Shown here: positions 12,416-24,190 of the stretch, piece after piece | Layout: every line of letters begins with the position of its first letter | Numbering within the stretch: position 1 is the first letter of the stretch | Assembly (NCBI RefSeq): GCF_000143415.4 | Contig: NW_003314325.1 | Span: forward strand, 680,978 to 744,977 | DNA: 64,000 nucleotides | Direction: 5' to 3' | Origin: Selaginella moellendorffii | Taxonomy: Eukaryota; Streptophyta; Lycopodiopsida; Selaginellales; Selaginellaceae | Translations under genes and position numbers: made by a program | Notes under the pieces: generated by a model | Told to the model about the DNA's origin: nothing | What the model saw: the letters and a program-made list of their open reading frames with translations, nothing else | Databases searched by the model: none

Positions 12416-15400
12416 CCTCCCCCGAGGAACACATGCTTTGGGCTGTCAACCCAAGCCTCCCCAAGAGTTAATCTCTGAGACAAGCTCGAAACTTACTAAA
12501 TATGGAATATCCCTAAATTGTGAATTTGGACACAGTATGAGCACTAGTGAACACCAATTTTGACATTCTATAGATATGCCAAATAAGCAAATTTAAACAT
12601 TTGAGACTGGAATGAGACTAATACAAAAGGTATGATAGCAAGGGTGTTTGGCAGACACGGTAAAGTATCATTTAGTAATATTGAGGGACTAGTTTTAATA
12701 TGCGATGGTTTTTGTCAAGCCAGTGCAAAACAAAGTAAAAGAGAACTAAGAGCCAGGCCGAGTATGCTCAAAAAGAAACATACAGAAGTTGTTATCTTAT
12801 GTCCATCTAACTAAGTACAGTAAGCCTAGTTTACTAACAGTTGAACAAATAGAACTGCTAAAGGGTCTAGCAATACTGACTTCTTGCCATTGTGGCAATA
12901 AGGAAAGAATATCTGAAAGGACAGTTGATAAGTAACTTTCGATACCCGAAGTTACATCTGCGACACTCTTCCCCCCCTTAGGGAAGATCGACATCCTCGT
13001 CGATGCATACTTGAGTTTAAACCAACAACAAGGAAACAACTCTAGACGGTGGTCACATTATGTAAAAAATGCATCAACTTAAATGAGTTAAGATAACTTC
13101 TTTGTCTGACACAAATGCGCTACCAACTCAGACACCTTCCGGCTGTTGCCGACAAAGAAATAGCCAATGGAGTTAGCCACCCTTGTTGCTCTAGGTGTCA
13201 CCCAACTTACAAAAGTGTGATATACCTCTACCTACAGGGACATAGAGAGAGAAGCTAGAGGCCCCAACCCTCCTAAGTAAAGAAACCAAACCTGTTAGTA
13301 AGGTTAAAATAGACTACTGTAAATAGGCAATTAGAGTTGTTTGCAAGGTCATGCCCTTTGTACAGAATAAGGAATATCAATAAAGAGGCAGGTGATGTGA
13401 CCAATTGACAGTAGCTACCCTATGACTAAAGATTTCACCATTCACACAAAGTGCCGAAGCTAATGTGTGTATACTAACTCAAACTTAATGATTAATAGAT
13501 GGACAATATCAAAGTCAAAGACAATGATATCTTAGAGACTTAATTATCAAGGATTAAAGTTTAGATTAAAACATAAAACTATTCCAAATAAGTTATCATA
13601 TGATACACTAGAATTATAGTATAAGAACCACCAAGATCACTATAGTTGGAAAATATAGGATTTACTATCTAACAAAATTCAATAGTCAGTGTATCATTAG
13701 TAAAACTTAATACTATTGAAAGAACACAAAGTATCACCAATTAGCAAGCAAGATGCTCGTGAAAGTTTCACTCGAAGGAAATAACATCTTATTCTATCAA
13801 AACTAATTAAAGCAACAATCAATAAAACAAAATGAATGTTGCAAAACTAATAAACATAGCATTCATATCAACTATTGCACTAACTAATCTAAATAGATCC
13901 CAGTCATAATACAAAGGAACTCAAGTTGCTTAAGTAAGCGTTAGCAATATCCTAATGATATCTCAAACCCAAAAGACCAATCTAAAAAAACCACAAAAAA
14001 TTTGTAGTAATGCAAAAGCTATAAGCTATCAAAGAGAATAATTAACTATCATGAAAAATCATCAATCATCTCATTAATAGAGAGATGCATAATTATTATT
14101 GAAGAAAGAATTTACCATCCTGAAGAACGACAAATCATTTTAGATAATAATCAATCATCACCAATGATTACTAGATGCAAATACTAATATTAATATAAGT
14201 TATAAGCCTGAATGCCTTTCCCAACAACTTATAACAAATAGACCATAAGTATGAAAACTCAAGGAACCAAATGCTTGAAGAAGCATATAGCCAAATCTTG
14301 CTTAACAATGATCATAAGTTTCACATAAACCAATTTCAATGCTAAAAAAAATATCATGGTACAACCCACAACATTCTCTTCAACACATCCATAAACTAAA
14401 CTTCATAATAATAACACGAATGAAAAGAATATTTACATCAATCCAAAAGCTAAGCATAACAAAGCTATGCTCAATAAATGATCCCCAAACGATCCTCCAT
14501 GAATCCATCTATAGCCAAACGTAACTCACTTTATAACAAGCACAAGAAGAATCATCAATGATGGATATAATTTCAACTCAAATCCAATAAATAATTAAAC
14601 ATTCCAATATCAATTATTAGCTCTTCTTCTCGTAAAGCTAGCATAGCCTACGACAATATCACTTTTCAAGGAAAAGTTAAAACTCAACCTCTGCTAAACA
14701 ATCTCATATAGAATACAACTAATTTAATTTGCCACTCAACTTGTTTGAACACCAACATAGTTGCTAATTAACAAATGCATGAATGTTAATAACACAAAGC
14801 TACAACCAAATCATTAACACTATCTACATCAAGATTAATGAAACTCAATATCAATCTTATGGACATCTCTTCCCACTTAAATATCAATATCAACAATATC
14901 AACAATAGGGCATCATTTTAATGCCATTAACACCATAACAAAACTAAAAGAAAGTAATGCCACCCAAAACTTTCTAACAACTAAGCTAACCAAAGTTTAA
15001 AATACTTTACTCAGTATCCAAGATTAATTCTTTAACAAAACTCAGTTATGGATAACACTTCATCAAGGAGTGAATCACCACATCCAAGATGCATCAAAAT
15101 CCAACACCATGGACTAAACGTAACCAAATGATATTAACAAAGGTAAAATTGATATGCCAACATGGAAAACCCATGTAAATCTAACTGTAGTGGTTTTTAC
15201 CCTTTATTTTATGGTGATTTACCATACAATAACACCACGAAGCAGAACCTAAACCCTCTTTATGCCACATGACACATGCCACGTGTCATATGCCACGTGT
15301 CCAAAGGACAATGTTGCGGAACCTGAGGTTCAGGGCCTTGGGCCACTAAACAAAGGAACGGTGCCAAACTCCCTAGCATAGAGCCAAAGAGTGACGGAAC

Positions 15401-15637
15401 TGAATCATGGAGCAACTCCTAAGCATACAGCCCAAGGAGCGAAGGGGCAGAAGCCTGGAGCGACTTGGAATAATCCTAGAGCAACTAGTATCCCAATGCC
15501 AGGACCAGCATGCAAAACAGAGCCAAACAGAGTCTAGCGCTATTTCGGAGTTGGGAGCTAAACTATGCTTTAGGTTGGTCGGCCATGCCCGACCTACCCA
15601 CTATCCCTACTATACATTTGGAACCCCCTGCCCCCTT
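12340..15637 (-). mobile_element. L-family LTR element no. 2, internally deleted
   Basis: 12340-12966 is the end of an L LTR closing with '...tctgcgaca'. It is followed by a pyrimidine tract 'ctcttcccccccttag' (12967-12981), the complement of a polypurine tract. 12967-15185 is internal sequence collinear with 50248-52590 of the full-length element. At 15186 an L LTR begins with TGTAGTGG and runs to about 15637, where it is interrupted by family M; its continuation is at 33411-33671. Polypurine tract on the left means the element points to the minus strand. Roughly 2.6 kb of internal sequence next to the primer-binding site, present in the full-length element at 52590-55206, is missing here. 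No coding sequence is visible. Confidence 0.75.
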
Positions 15638-15859
15638 TGAGACAGAAAATCCCTAGGCCCCAAAGTGGAGCCGAAAGGGTGCCACGTGGTAGTGGCCGAA
15701 GTGAAAGACAAACAAGCGTAACATGTTTAGACTAAAAGCTCTGACTTGAAAAGTCGAGAGTAGGAGTGGAACTCCCAACGACGTCCTCGAGGAATAAGCA
15801 CAAAGCAAGCAATAAGTGAGTCTCTAGAAAAGGGACACAAGAGGACTAACATATGACAC

Positions 15860-16390
15860 GTGGAGGAGTCCGAGATGGAGTCCGAGATGGACCGAGATGG
15901 AGTCCGAGATGGACCCGAGATGGAGTCTGAGATGGAGTCTGAGATGGACCCGAGATGGAGTCCAAGATGGACCCAAGATGGAGTCCGAGATGGACCCGAG
16001 ATGGAGTCCAAGATGGACCCAAGATGGAGTCCGAGATGGACCCGAGATGGAGTCCAAGATGGACCTGAGATGGAGTCCGAGATGGATCCGAGATGGAGTC
16101 CGAGAAGGAGTCCGAGATGGAATCCAAGATGGAGTCCGAAGTCGAGATGGACCGAGACCGGGACCGAGGCTGAGGCCGAGGCCAAGACCGAGGCCAAGTC
16201 CAAGTCCAAGTCCAAGTCCGAGTCCGAGTCCGAGTCCGAGTCCGAGTCCGAGTCCGAGTCCGAGTCCGAGTCCGAGTCCGAGTCCGAGTCCGAGTCCGAG
16301 TCCAAGTCCAAGTCCGAGTCCGAGTCCGAGTCCCAGTTTCAGTCCGAGTCCGAGTCCCAATCCGAGTCCAAGTCCGAGTTCAAGTTTGAG
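15860..16390. repeat. GAGTCC / GAGATGGACCC minisatellite
   Basis: 15860-16145 is a degenerate array of 'gagtccgagatgg' and 'gacccgagatgg' units. 16150-16390 is a nearly pure hexamer array of GAGTCC with some AAGTCC variants. It lies inside M. Its open frames (Ser-Glu, Pro-Ser, Gly-Leu or Asp-Ser dipeptide repeats) are low-complexity artefacts. A shorter, older version is present in the M copy at 8640-8740, so the array expanded within the family. Confidence 0.9.
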
Positions 16391-16888
16391 GGGGTGAAAG
16401 CCCAAAGCATTCGTCTCCTAGACCCTGGGGGGTTTAGTGAGCTCCAAAAGTATAGTAAGGGGAGGACTTTAGTGGAGCCAGTTTGTCCAGGAAAAGCTAG
16501 TTTGGCCCAAGAAGGCCAAATCCAGTGTTGAGTGATGATCTAACTACTGGGAAGTCCAAGGCTAGAGTGAATACAGACCGACAAGCAGGGTAGCTTGGTG
16601 AAGTGTTCAAGAGCCGGCTCTAGTTCCCCCGGGAGATCGAATGGTCAATACTCCCAGTCTAAGTGTGGGTGGCACTCCCTACTTGGATACCTAGTGTGGC
16701 TCAATGGAACCTCACTTTAAGCCCATAGTTAAAGCACCCAAAGGTGGAAGGTGGGGAGAGTACCTAGGAGGCCCGCGTAGAGCCACAGTGTTCCGAAATG
16801 TTGTCCCTCTAGAAAGGGAGAGGAGTAGCCCTCTAGTGCGGTGACCAAAGACACAATCACATGGTGAGGAAGTCCCAGAAGACCATGG

Positions 16889-17840
16889 TGTAAGCCACAA
16901 ATTTTTCCATGCCAATTTGCCAGCTTACCTCGTCTATCCGACCAACACCTCCTTGGCTTGTGCTAAGTTCCCTTGCCAAGGTTCTCGCCTCTTGTACCAG
17001 CTCCTACTTGGTTCTACTTGGTTTCAGCTACTCACTGCACGAACAACGGAGTGTTAGCCATCCATCTATAGATTACCAAATCTCTCCCAATCCCCCTCCC
17101 CGGGTTAGACTAGACTTAAGGTTTGGCTACACACCCCACAGGCACAAGCAGCCAAGCACACCAAGCCTCCAGGTTCCTAACACCCCTTGGTACAACAAGA
17201 CTTGATCATAGGACCTCTAAATCCCAAGCCTTGGGTGCAGCACTTGCTTCGGGACGTCGGGGCGAAACACCGTGGCCTAACGGCCCGGTATGGGTACCTC
17301 TACCCCCCACTTCCATCCCGAAGGGAAGGCCCAAGCCCCTAGGAATGGCAAGGACCAATGAGCTACAAGGTACTCAAATGGGGCACCACTCCACATGAGC
17401 CAGGAGCACCGCAGTCGGTTTCCCTTTCGGGAGTGGGAGCTGCTCTTGAGCACTTCCCTGGGTGGCCCCTCCGGCACCACCCAAGCCCATGCCCACTCTC
17501 TGGCTCGATCTCGGACTCGATCTCGGATCCGACTTCGGATTCAGTCTCGGACTCGATCTCGGACTCGATCTCGGACCCAATCTTGGACCCGACCTCGGAC
17601 TCGACCTCGGACTCGGTCTTGGACCCAATTTCGGATCTCGGACTCCGTCTCGAGCTCGGTCTCGAACTCGGTCTCCGAGTCAGTCTCGAACTCGATTCCG
17701 GACTCTATCTCGAACTCAGTCTTAGAGTCGGTCTTGGACTCGATCTTAGACTTGGTTCCATCCAATGATCTCTTTATCATTTTGGTCATGCTTTCAAGGC
17801 TCCTTTAGCTTACGACACCTCGGCGAGTTGGTTCCTTACA
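16889..17840 (-). repeat. 3' LTR of G2, with internal deletion
   Basis: About 950 bp against about 1156 bp for the partner LTR at 31762-32917. The missing segment corresponds to about 32371-32575, including the poly-C tract and 'ctttgggctttcacccc' core. It joins at 'cccactctctggctcg', so it probably arose by deletion between short matches. The LTR contains a CTCGGA-type hexamer array at 17510-17760 whose Ser-Asp frames are not genes. Confidence 0.85.
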
Positions 17841-18243
17841 ACTCCACCATCCATAGAAGAAGTTCAATGCCCACATCGAACATCTCTTTTTTATCCTATG
17901 ACTTGTTGACCATGTCTCCGGGGGCATCCCCCCACTTAGCGGTGTGCCTAAGTTAGCCTCCCCGGCAAGGAGCCCATGACAACGGAATATAGGTGTCCCT
18001 ATACTCCTCACCTCAACACGCCCTAGTATGGGGTCGAGACTTGAACCCAGCCTTGCTTTACTAGGGGGTTGGGACTCGAACCCAACCTCCATAGAATACG
18101 TCTACGGATTCGACATCCCCGCAGGGAGTCGGGCGTAGTTCCCTACGCCTGGTCGACCTAGCTAACCCATGCTAATTAGCTTACCTTCGGCACGCCTTCG
18201 GGTCCCAACATATGCCATTGCTCAACTTCTCAAATTGATACTT
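17841..18243 (-). other. 3' untranslated region of G2
   Basis: This lies between the pol stop codon and the 3' LTR in the minus orientation. It matches 25089-25405 plus 26544-26633 of G1 without the solo LTR that G1 carries there, so the stretch near 17905-17940 is the empty site of that insertion. It contains two tRNA-arm-like hairpins equivalent to those at 25245-25300. Confidence 0.8.
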
Positions 18244-19095
18244 TTAATTGAACTTTGCATAAGTACATAGAGTTCTACCTTGCAGAAATTCCTCCACTAG
18301 ATCTCGCGCGTTCGCTATGTTCTCCTCCAGTTCCCATGTTGCTTCGCAGTGTGGAAATCCTTTCCACTTCACATGGAACTCTCTCACCTCGCGTCCTTGT
18401 CGCTTGCTCTTGTGCGCATTGAGGATGGCCTCGACTTCGTATTCCTCTTCCCCTTGGATAACCTCAAGTAAAGGTCTCACTTGGTCCTTGCGAAGCGGAT
18501 CCTCAAAGTACGGCTTGAGTAAGTTCACGTGGAACACTGGGTGCATCTTCCCCATCTCTCGAGGAAGTCAGAGACGGTAAGCCATCTTACCGATTTGAGC
18601 CTCAATCTCGTAAGGCCCCGCGAACCTGCTTAAGGAACTCAAGATCAATTCATTTATAGGAATACATGCATTTTTACCTTTGGGTCAACTTCCGGCTGAT
18701 CCCACTTGGTAGTCTGAGGTTCTTGGTGTTCAGCCACACCTTCTCCCCAGCTTGGAACTCTATGCCCCGGTGCTTCTGGTTCGCGTACTTGGTTTGCCTT
18801 TGTTGCACCCGTTCCAAGGAATCCCTCACTAGATTCCAAATGTTGAGTCTTTCCGCCGTGAATGCCTCCATTGCGGGTAGCTCTCTATGATACTCGGCCA
18901 CGCCGAGTTCCACAGGACCTTCAATAGCTCGCCCATTGATGACTTCCCATGGACTCACCTCGATACTCAAATGTGGTGAGTTGTTATAACACATTTCCGC
19001 AAGTCATAAATGACTTACCCAATCGGTCTGGTCTTCCGAGACATAGCATTGCAAATAATCCTCCAGCTGCCTATTCACCCTTTCCGTTTGTCTAT
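18244..19095 (-). pseudogene. pol: G2 pol, 3' part: integrase C-terminal region and chromodomain
   Basis: Minus strand. 19095-18678 encodes the end of the integrase core and C-terminal domain (CYNNSPHLSIEVSPWEVING, RVQQRQTKYANQKHRG, NTKNLRLPSGISRKLTQ). A 52-bp GT-AG intron (18626-18677) follows. Then 18625-18244 encodes FAGPYEI, VFHVNLLKPYFEDPL and a chromodomain (EYEVEAILNAHKSKRQG, FHVKWKGFPHCEATWELEEN), ending at a stop at 18244-18246. Chromodomains direct integration to particular chromatin in chromoviruses. One in-frame stop lies near 19015 in the SHL region. The upstream part of pol is beyond the G1 insertion at 27834-30508. Confidence 0.9.
18626..18677 (-). other. Second pol intron of G2 (52 bp)
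   Basis: On the minus strand it begins GTAAAA and ends AAGCAG. Removal joins ...CAA AG with G TTC GCG, giving the uninterrupted QRFAGPYEI peptide. It has the same position and the same length as the intron at 24655-24706 in G1. Unspliced, the pol frame is lost. Confidence 0.8.
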
Positions 19096-19108
19096 CTGTC
19101 AAGAAGTG

Positions 19109-20265
19109 TGTAAGGAACCGACTCCCCGAGATGTCGTAGGCTAAAGGATCCCCAAAAGCTTGACGGAAATGACAAAGAGTTCATCGGATGGGACCAAGTC
19201 GAGGATCGAGTCCAAGACCGACTCTAGGACCGAGTTCGAGATAGAGTCCGGAATTAAGTCCGAGATCGACTCGGGGACCGAGTTCGAGTCCGAGTTCAAG
19301 ACCGAGTTCGAGACGGAGTCCGAGATCCGAAATCGGGTCCGAGACCGAGTCCGAGGTCAAGTCTGAGGTCGGATCCGAGATCGGGTCCGAGATCGAGTCC
19401 GAGGTCGAGTCCGAGACCGAATCCGAAGTCGGATCTGAAATCGGGTCCGAGATCGAGCCAGAGACTAAGTCCAAATACTAATACGGGTTAAGGGGTGAAA
19501 GCCCAAAGCGTGTGTCTCCCAGGGGGGGGCCTGCAGGGGGTTCCAAAAGTATAGTAGGGATAGTGAGGTCCAGGAACCAGTCTTGAAGGAACTCTCCAGT
19601 GGTGCTTCCAAACTGACTTGAGGTTGAGACTGGGGCCGAGGCGCCTTGGGTGGGAGTGAGCATGGGCTTGGGTGGTGCCGGAGGGGCCACCTAGGGAAGT
19701 GCTCAAGAGCAGCTCCCACTCCCGAAAGGGAAACCGACTGCGGTGCTCCCGGCTCAGGTGGAGTGGTGCCCCACTTGAGTACCTTGTGGCTCATTGGTCC
19801 TCGCCCTTCCTAGGGGCTTGGGCCTTCCCTTCGGGATGGAAGTGGGGGGGTAGAGGTACCCATACCGGGCCATTAGGCCACGGTGTTTCGCCCCGACGTC
19901 CCGAAGAAAGTGCTGCACCCAAAGCTTGGAATTTAGAGGGTCCCATGATCAAGTCTTGTGGTACCAAGGAATGTTAGGAATCTGGAGGCTTCGTGTGCTT
20001 GGCTACTTGTGCCTGCGGGGAGTGTAGCCGAACCTTAAGTCCAGTCTAACCCGGGGAGGGGGATTGGGAAAGATTTGGGAATCCGTAAATGGATGGCTAA
20101 CACTCCGTTGCTCATGCAGTGAGTAGTTGAAACCAAGTAGGACCAAGTAGGAGCTGGTACCATAGGCGAGAACCTTGGTGAAGGAACTTAGCACAAGCCA
20201 AGGTAGAGTTGGACGGATAGTCGAGGTAAGCTGGCAAATTGGAAAGGATAAATTAGTGGCTTACA
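19109..20265 (+). repeat. 5' LTR of G1
   Basis: Starts TGTAAGGAACC and ends GTGGCTTACA. It contains a GAGTCC/GAGTTCGA hexamer array (19195-19470), the core 'ggggtgaaagcccaaagcg' (19494-19512) with 'gtatagtagggatag' (19549-19563), and a (G)n run at 19523-19530. The core is shared with the M and L LTRs and is a candidate promoter or transcript-processing region. Confidence 0.92.
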
Positions 20266-20268
20266 ATT

Positions 20269-20280
20269 TGGTATCGGAGC
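20269..20280 (+). promoter_or_regulatory. Primer-binding site of G1 (initiator tRNA-Met)
   Basis: TGGTATCGGAGC begins three bases after the 5' LTR end. It matches the usual plant TGGTATCAGAGC site, complementary to the 3' end of initiator tRNA-Met, at all but one position. The G2 counterpart at 31747-31758 has the same A-to-G variant, so the variant is a family trait. Confidence 0.88.
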
Positions 20281-20324
20281 GTTTCCCTTAGTTCTAGCAA
20301 ATGATAGAGGCGGATTGCTAGGAG

Positions 20325-21518
20325 ATGGCAAAGGCAGGGCGTAAGCGAACCCAAGCGGAGACAGAACCTCCGCCAGAGCTGGAGCCTCCGGTCGAACAAC
20401 AGGCTATGGATGAGGAATCCTTGCATGAGGAGGACTCCAGTGAGGAAACTTCCAAACATGAGTCCGGTGGCGAGGTTCGGTCGTCCAAGGCTCGATTGGA
20501 CGTTCTAAAAGGACAATTGGCACAGACCAATGCCCTGCTAGAGATTCTCGTACACAAGCTAAAGCGTGACGAGAAGCGGAAGAAAAAGCGAAAGACTGCA
20601 GATGCGGGCAGCGTAGAAGGTGCGGACACTTCGGCAGGGACTGAGGCAAAACTAGACAAAGTCGAACAGACTGAAGTGGAATCAGTCCCTCAGGCAGTTC
20701 CCAAGTACAAACCAAAGCCCCCACCGGTCTTTAAGGGAGTGAACGACTATAAGGTGGTGGAGGATTGGTTTTACGATATGGAGGACTACTTTCGAGCGTT
20801 GCGATTACCGAGCTCGAAGAAGGTCCCATGTGCAAAACCATACTTGGCAGATAATGCCAAGTCTTGGTGGAGAACGACAGAGGCTAACGAAGGACCGGTG
20901 GCCACTTGGGAAATGATGAAGGCGAGGATCCGCGCAACTTACGTTCCTCCGAGTGCTACTCTGCATCTAAGGGACGAGCTGAGTAGACTGAAGCAGACCG
21001 GAACCATTCAGGAGTATGTGAATGGGTTCATGGCAAAGAGGATACTTGTCACGGACATGGGGGATATGGATGCGTTCCATGCCTTCATATCAGGTTTGCA
21101 AACCTGGGCTCGCGGTGAAGTAATGCGCTGGAACCCGACCAACTGAAAGGAAGCGTTGGATGCGGCCATCAAGGTGCATTTCAACGATAATCTACGAAAG
21201 GGGAACACGACGGGGTCGAGATCCATCTTTAGCAAAGGGGTTAAACCAAGGGGAACGTTTAGCAGAGGGAAATTCAAGAGGAGTTTCTCTAAGAATGAGT
21301 CCTCGGGGTTCCGGAAAGGCAAATCCAGTGGCCAGCGAGCGAGTACGTGGGGGAGTCAAGCGAAAAGAGACAAACCCACGGATAAAAAGGTCAAGTTGTA
21401 TAGCAGCGTGGGAAACAACGTATGCTACAACTGCGGTGAAGTGGGACACTTTTCGAGGGAATGTCCCTACCCGAAGAAGGCCAGAGCCAATATGGCCATC
21501 AAATCGGGTGAAGTCTAA
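20325..21518 (+). pseudogene. gag: G1 gag (capsid/nucleocapsid), one internal stop
   Basis: The gag frame starts at ATG 20325 (AKAGRKRTQAETEP; the G2 start at 31702 aligns). It has a charged, lysine-rich N-terminal part (about residues 1-125), a retrotransposon gag domain (PPPVFKGVNDYKVVEDWFYD near residue 129, then SWWRTTE, RATYVPPSATLHLRDELSRL, TGTIQEYVNGFM), a basic linker, and one CCHC knuckle (CYNCGEVGHFSREC, about 21422-21463). A TGA at 21144-21146 interrupts it where G2 has Tyr. The frame ends at TAA 21516-21518. Gag would form the particle and bind the genomic RNA. Confidence 0.92.
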
Positions 21519-24190
21519 ACTGAGGTATGTGATCTAGTCCCTAACTCAAAGTTACTCATTACACGAGCAACTTTGGTAGAGAGTCGCTCGTGACATCTAC
21601 TAACCCTCCGAGGAAAGCTCGGAGGTAGCTTTGTTAAGATCCTTATTGACACAGGTGCTTCGGATAATTTTGTGGCTGCAGACATAGTCCGGCAAGCTGG
21701 ACTAACGGTGCAGCGGCTAGGCGAACCCAGGACTATAGAGTTTGTTCAAGGTAGCCAAAGCACCGATGGACAAGCGAGAGTCGAAGTAGGGACTTGGAAA
21801 GTGGACATGGACTTCACCGTGTTGGACATGGCGGGATTTAATGTGATCTTCGGAAATGGACTGGTTCAATCGGTTTGTGGTAGCCCTGCATGGACAAGGT
21901 AGAAACCTTGTGGTACTGGCAAATGCCCAAGGAAGAAGATCTAGGGTGGAGGCCCAAGATCTAAAGGTAGGGCAAAGCAAGGCCAAAGATTCCTGCTTAA
22001 ACCTGGTGTCCACGAGAGGACAACTCACTAAAGGAACTAAGGCAGCCTTTTTGTGCTTACTCTCGGTGAAGAGTGACAAAAAGACAGGAACAGAAGAAGT
22101 ACCTTTAGTGATCCAACAGGTGTTGGACCAATTCCAGGATACCATGCCGGAGGAGTTACTAGCAGGGTTGCCCCCCGCACGACCGATAGAACATAAGATT
22201 GAGCTGGTCGAGGGTGCTGAGGCGGTGGTTCGACCCCCTTATCGTTTGAACGAAAAAGAACTCAAGGAGCTCAAGTGCCAACTAGAGGAGTTGGTGGACA
22301 AAGGGTATGTTAGGTTGAGCAAGTCGCCGTATGGAGCGCCGGTGTTATTTGTGAAAAAGAAAGATGGATCTATGCACATGTGCATAGACTACCGGTTGCT
22401 CAACAAGTATACAAAGAAGAACAAGTACCCTTTGCCAAGGATTGAGGACCTATTCGATAGGTTGGGAAAGGCAAAATACTTCTCGAGGATTGACCTAAGG
22501 TCAGGATACTACCAGATCAGGGTAGCCGAGGAAGATGTCGAAAAGACAACCTGTCGAACGAGGTATGGGAGCTTTGAGTTTCTGGTGATGCCCTTCGGGC
22601 TATGTAATGCGCCGGCAACATTTTCGGCGCTAATGAACCACATCTTTGTACCCTATCTGGATCACTTCGTGGTCGTCTATATCGACGACATTCTGATCTA
22701 TAGCGAGACGCTAGAGGAGCATGCCGAACACTTGGCAAAGGTGTTTGAGAAACTAAGGGAACACAAATTGTACGCTAAAGAGAGCAAATGTGACTTTGCT
22801 CAACAAGAGGTAAAGTTTCTCGGGCATGTGGTGGGCCAGGATGGGCTCAAGGTGGACCCGGAGAAGGTCCAAGCGATCCAGGAATGGGAGCGACCATCGA
22901 ATGTACACGAGTTGAGGGCATTCCTGGGGCTATGCAACTACTATCGAAAGTTTATCAGACACTATTCGAGAGTAGCCCTGCCCTTAACGGACCAAATAGG
23001 AAAAGGGAAGATGGTGTGGACAGCGGAATGCGAGGTGGCATTTGTCCACCTCAAAGGGAAGTTGAGGAAGGCTCCTGTGTTGGCATTACCAGACTTTGGT
23101 AAGGACTTTGAGGTAGAAACGGATGCTTCGGACTTTGCGTTGGGCGCAGTTTTGAAGCAAGACAACCATCCGGTAGCGTTCTTCTCAAAGAAGTTGGACA
23201 AGGCTCAATGGAAATGGCCTGCCCACGAGAAGGAATTGTTTGCAGTGGTCAAGGCACTCAAGGAGTGGCGACATTACCTTGGGAAACACTTCAAGGTTTA
23301 CACGGACAATGTGGCAACGAAACACTTCTTGTCACAACCCGACCTGAGAGGGAAACAAGGTCGGTGGGCTAATGCCTTGGCTGAGTTTGATTGCAAGATT
23401 CTGTACAAGCCTGGGAAGAGCAACATCGTGGCAGATGCGCTAAGTCGAAAAGCGAGCTTGAGGTTGGCAATATCCAGCGCAATAGCAACCTTCTGGGACG
23501 ATGTGCGGACAGCATATGAGAATGATGGTCTAGCACAAGAAGTGTTGCTGAGGAATCTAGAGGCACGGGAAGCTCACCAGAGAGGTGAGCTGCCAACGGA
23601 AGAGAAAACAGGCTATGCGGAACGCAACGGACTCATCTATTACAAGCAAATGAGGGTGTATGTTCCAGAAGGGGAACAAAGGAAGGTGGCCTTAGAAGAG
23701 TGTCATGATGGACCTTTTGCGGGACACGGCAGAGTGCCCAAGACGATGGGCTTACTCAAGAGGAAGTACCATTAGCCAGATATGGCTAAGGACGTCCAAG
23801 ACTATGTAAAGACATGTCCAACATGTCAGCAGGTCAAAGCCGTGACTAAGGCTAGTGGGGGTTTGTTGCAAAGCATCCCAATTCCAGATCGTCCGTGGAA
23901 ATGTCTTACGATGGACTTCATCACGGGACTTCCCCCAAGCGAGGGGTTTGATGCGATATTTGTGGTGGTGGACCGATTTTCGAAAATGGCACATTTCATA
24001 CCCACCACAACGGAGGTGGATGCGGAAGGTGTGGCGAAGCTATTCTTCGAACAAGTGGTTCGAGTGTGGGGAAGACCGGAAGAGATCATCTCAGATCGAG
24101 ATAAGATCTTCACCAGTAGGTTCTGGAGGACTCTCCTGGAACAGTATCGCACCAAGTTGAAATTCAGCACAGCCTATCACCCACAGACAG

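Noticed and set aside
15727-16531. Long open frames with (Ser-Asp)n, (Gly-Leu)n, (Pro-Ser)n and (Ser-Glu)n
   Set aside because: A GAGTCC hexamer array is open in several frames on both strands at once; the frames are products of the repeat, not genes. The same holds at 17374-17789, 19160-19474, 26666-26999 and 32624-32866.
20003-20194. Minus-strand frame in the G1 LTR
   Set aside because: Such frames recur in every LTR copy in mirrored form and have no domain; LTR sequence is non-coding here.
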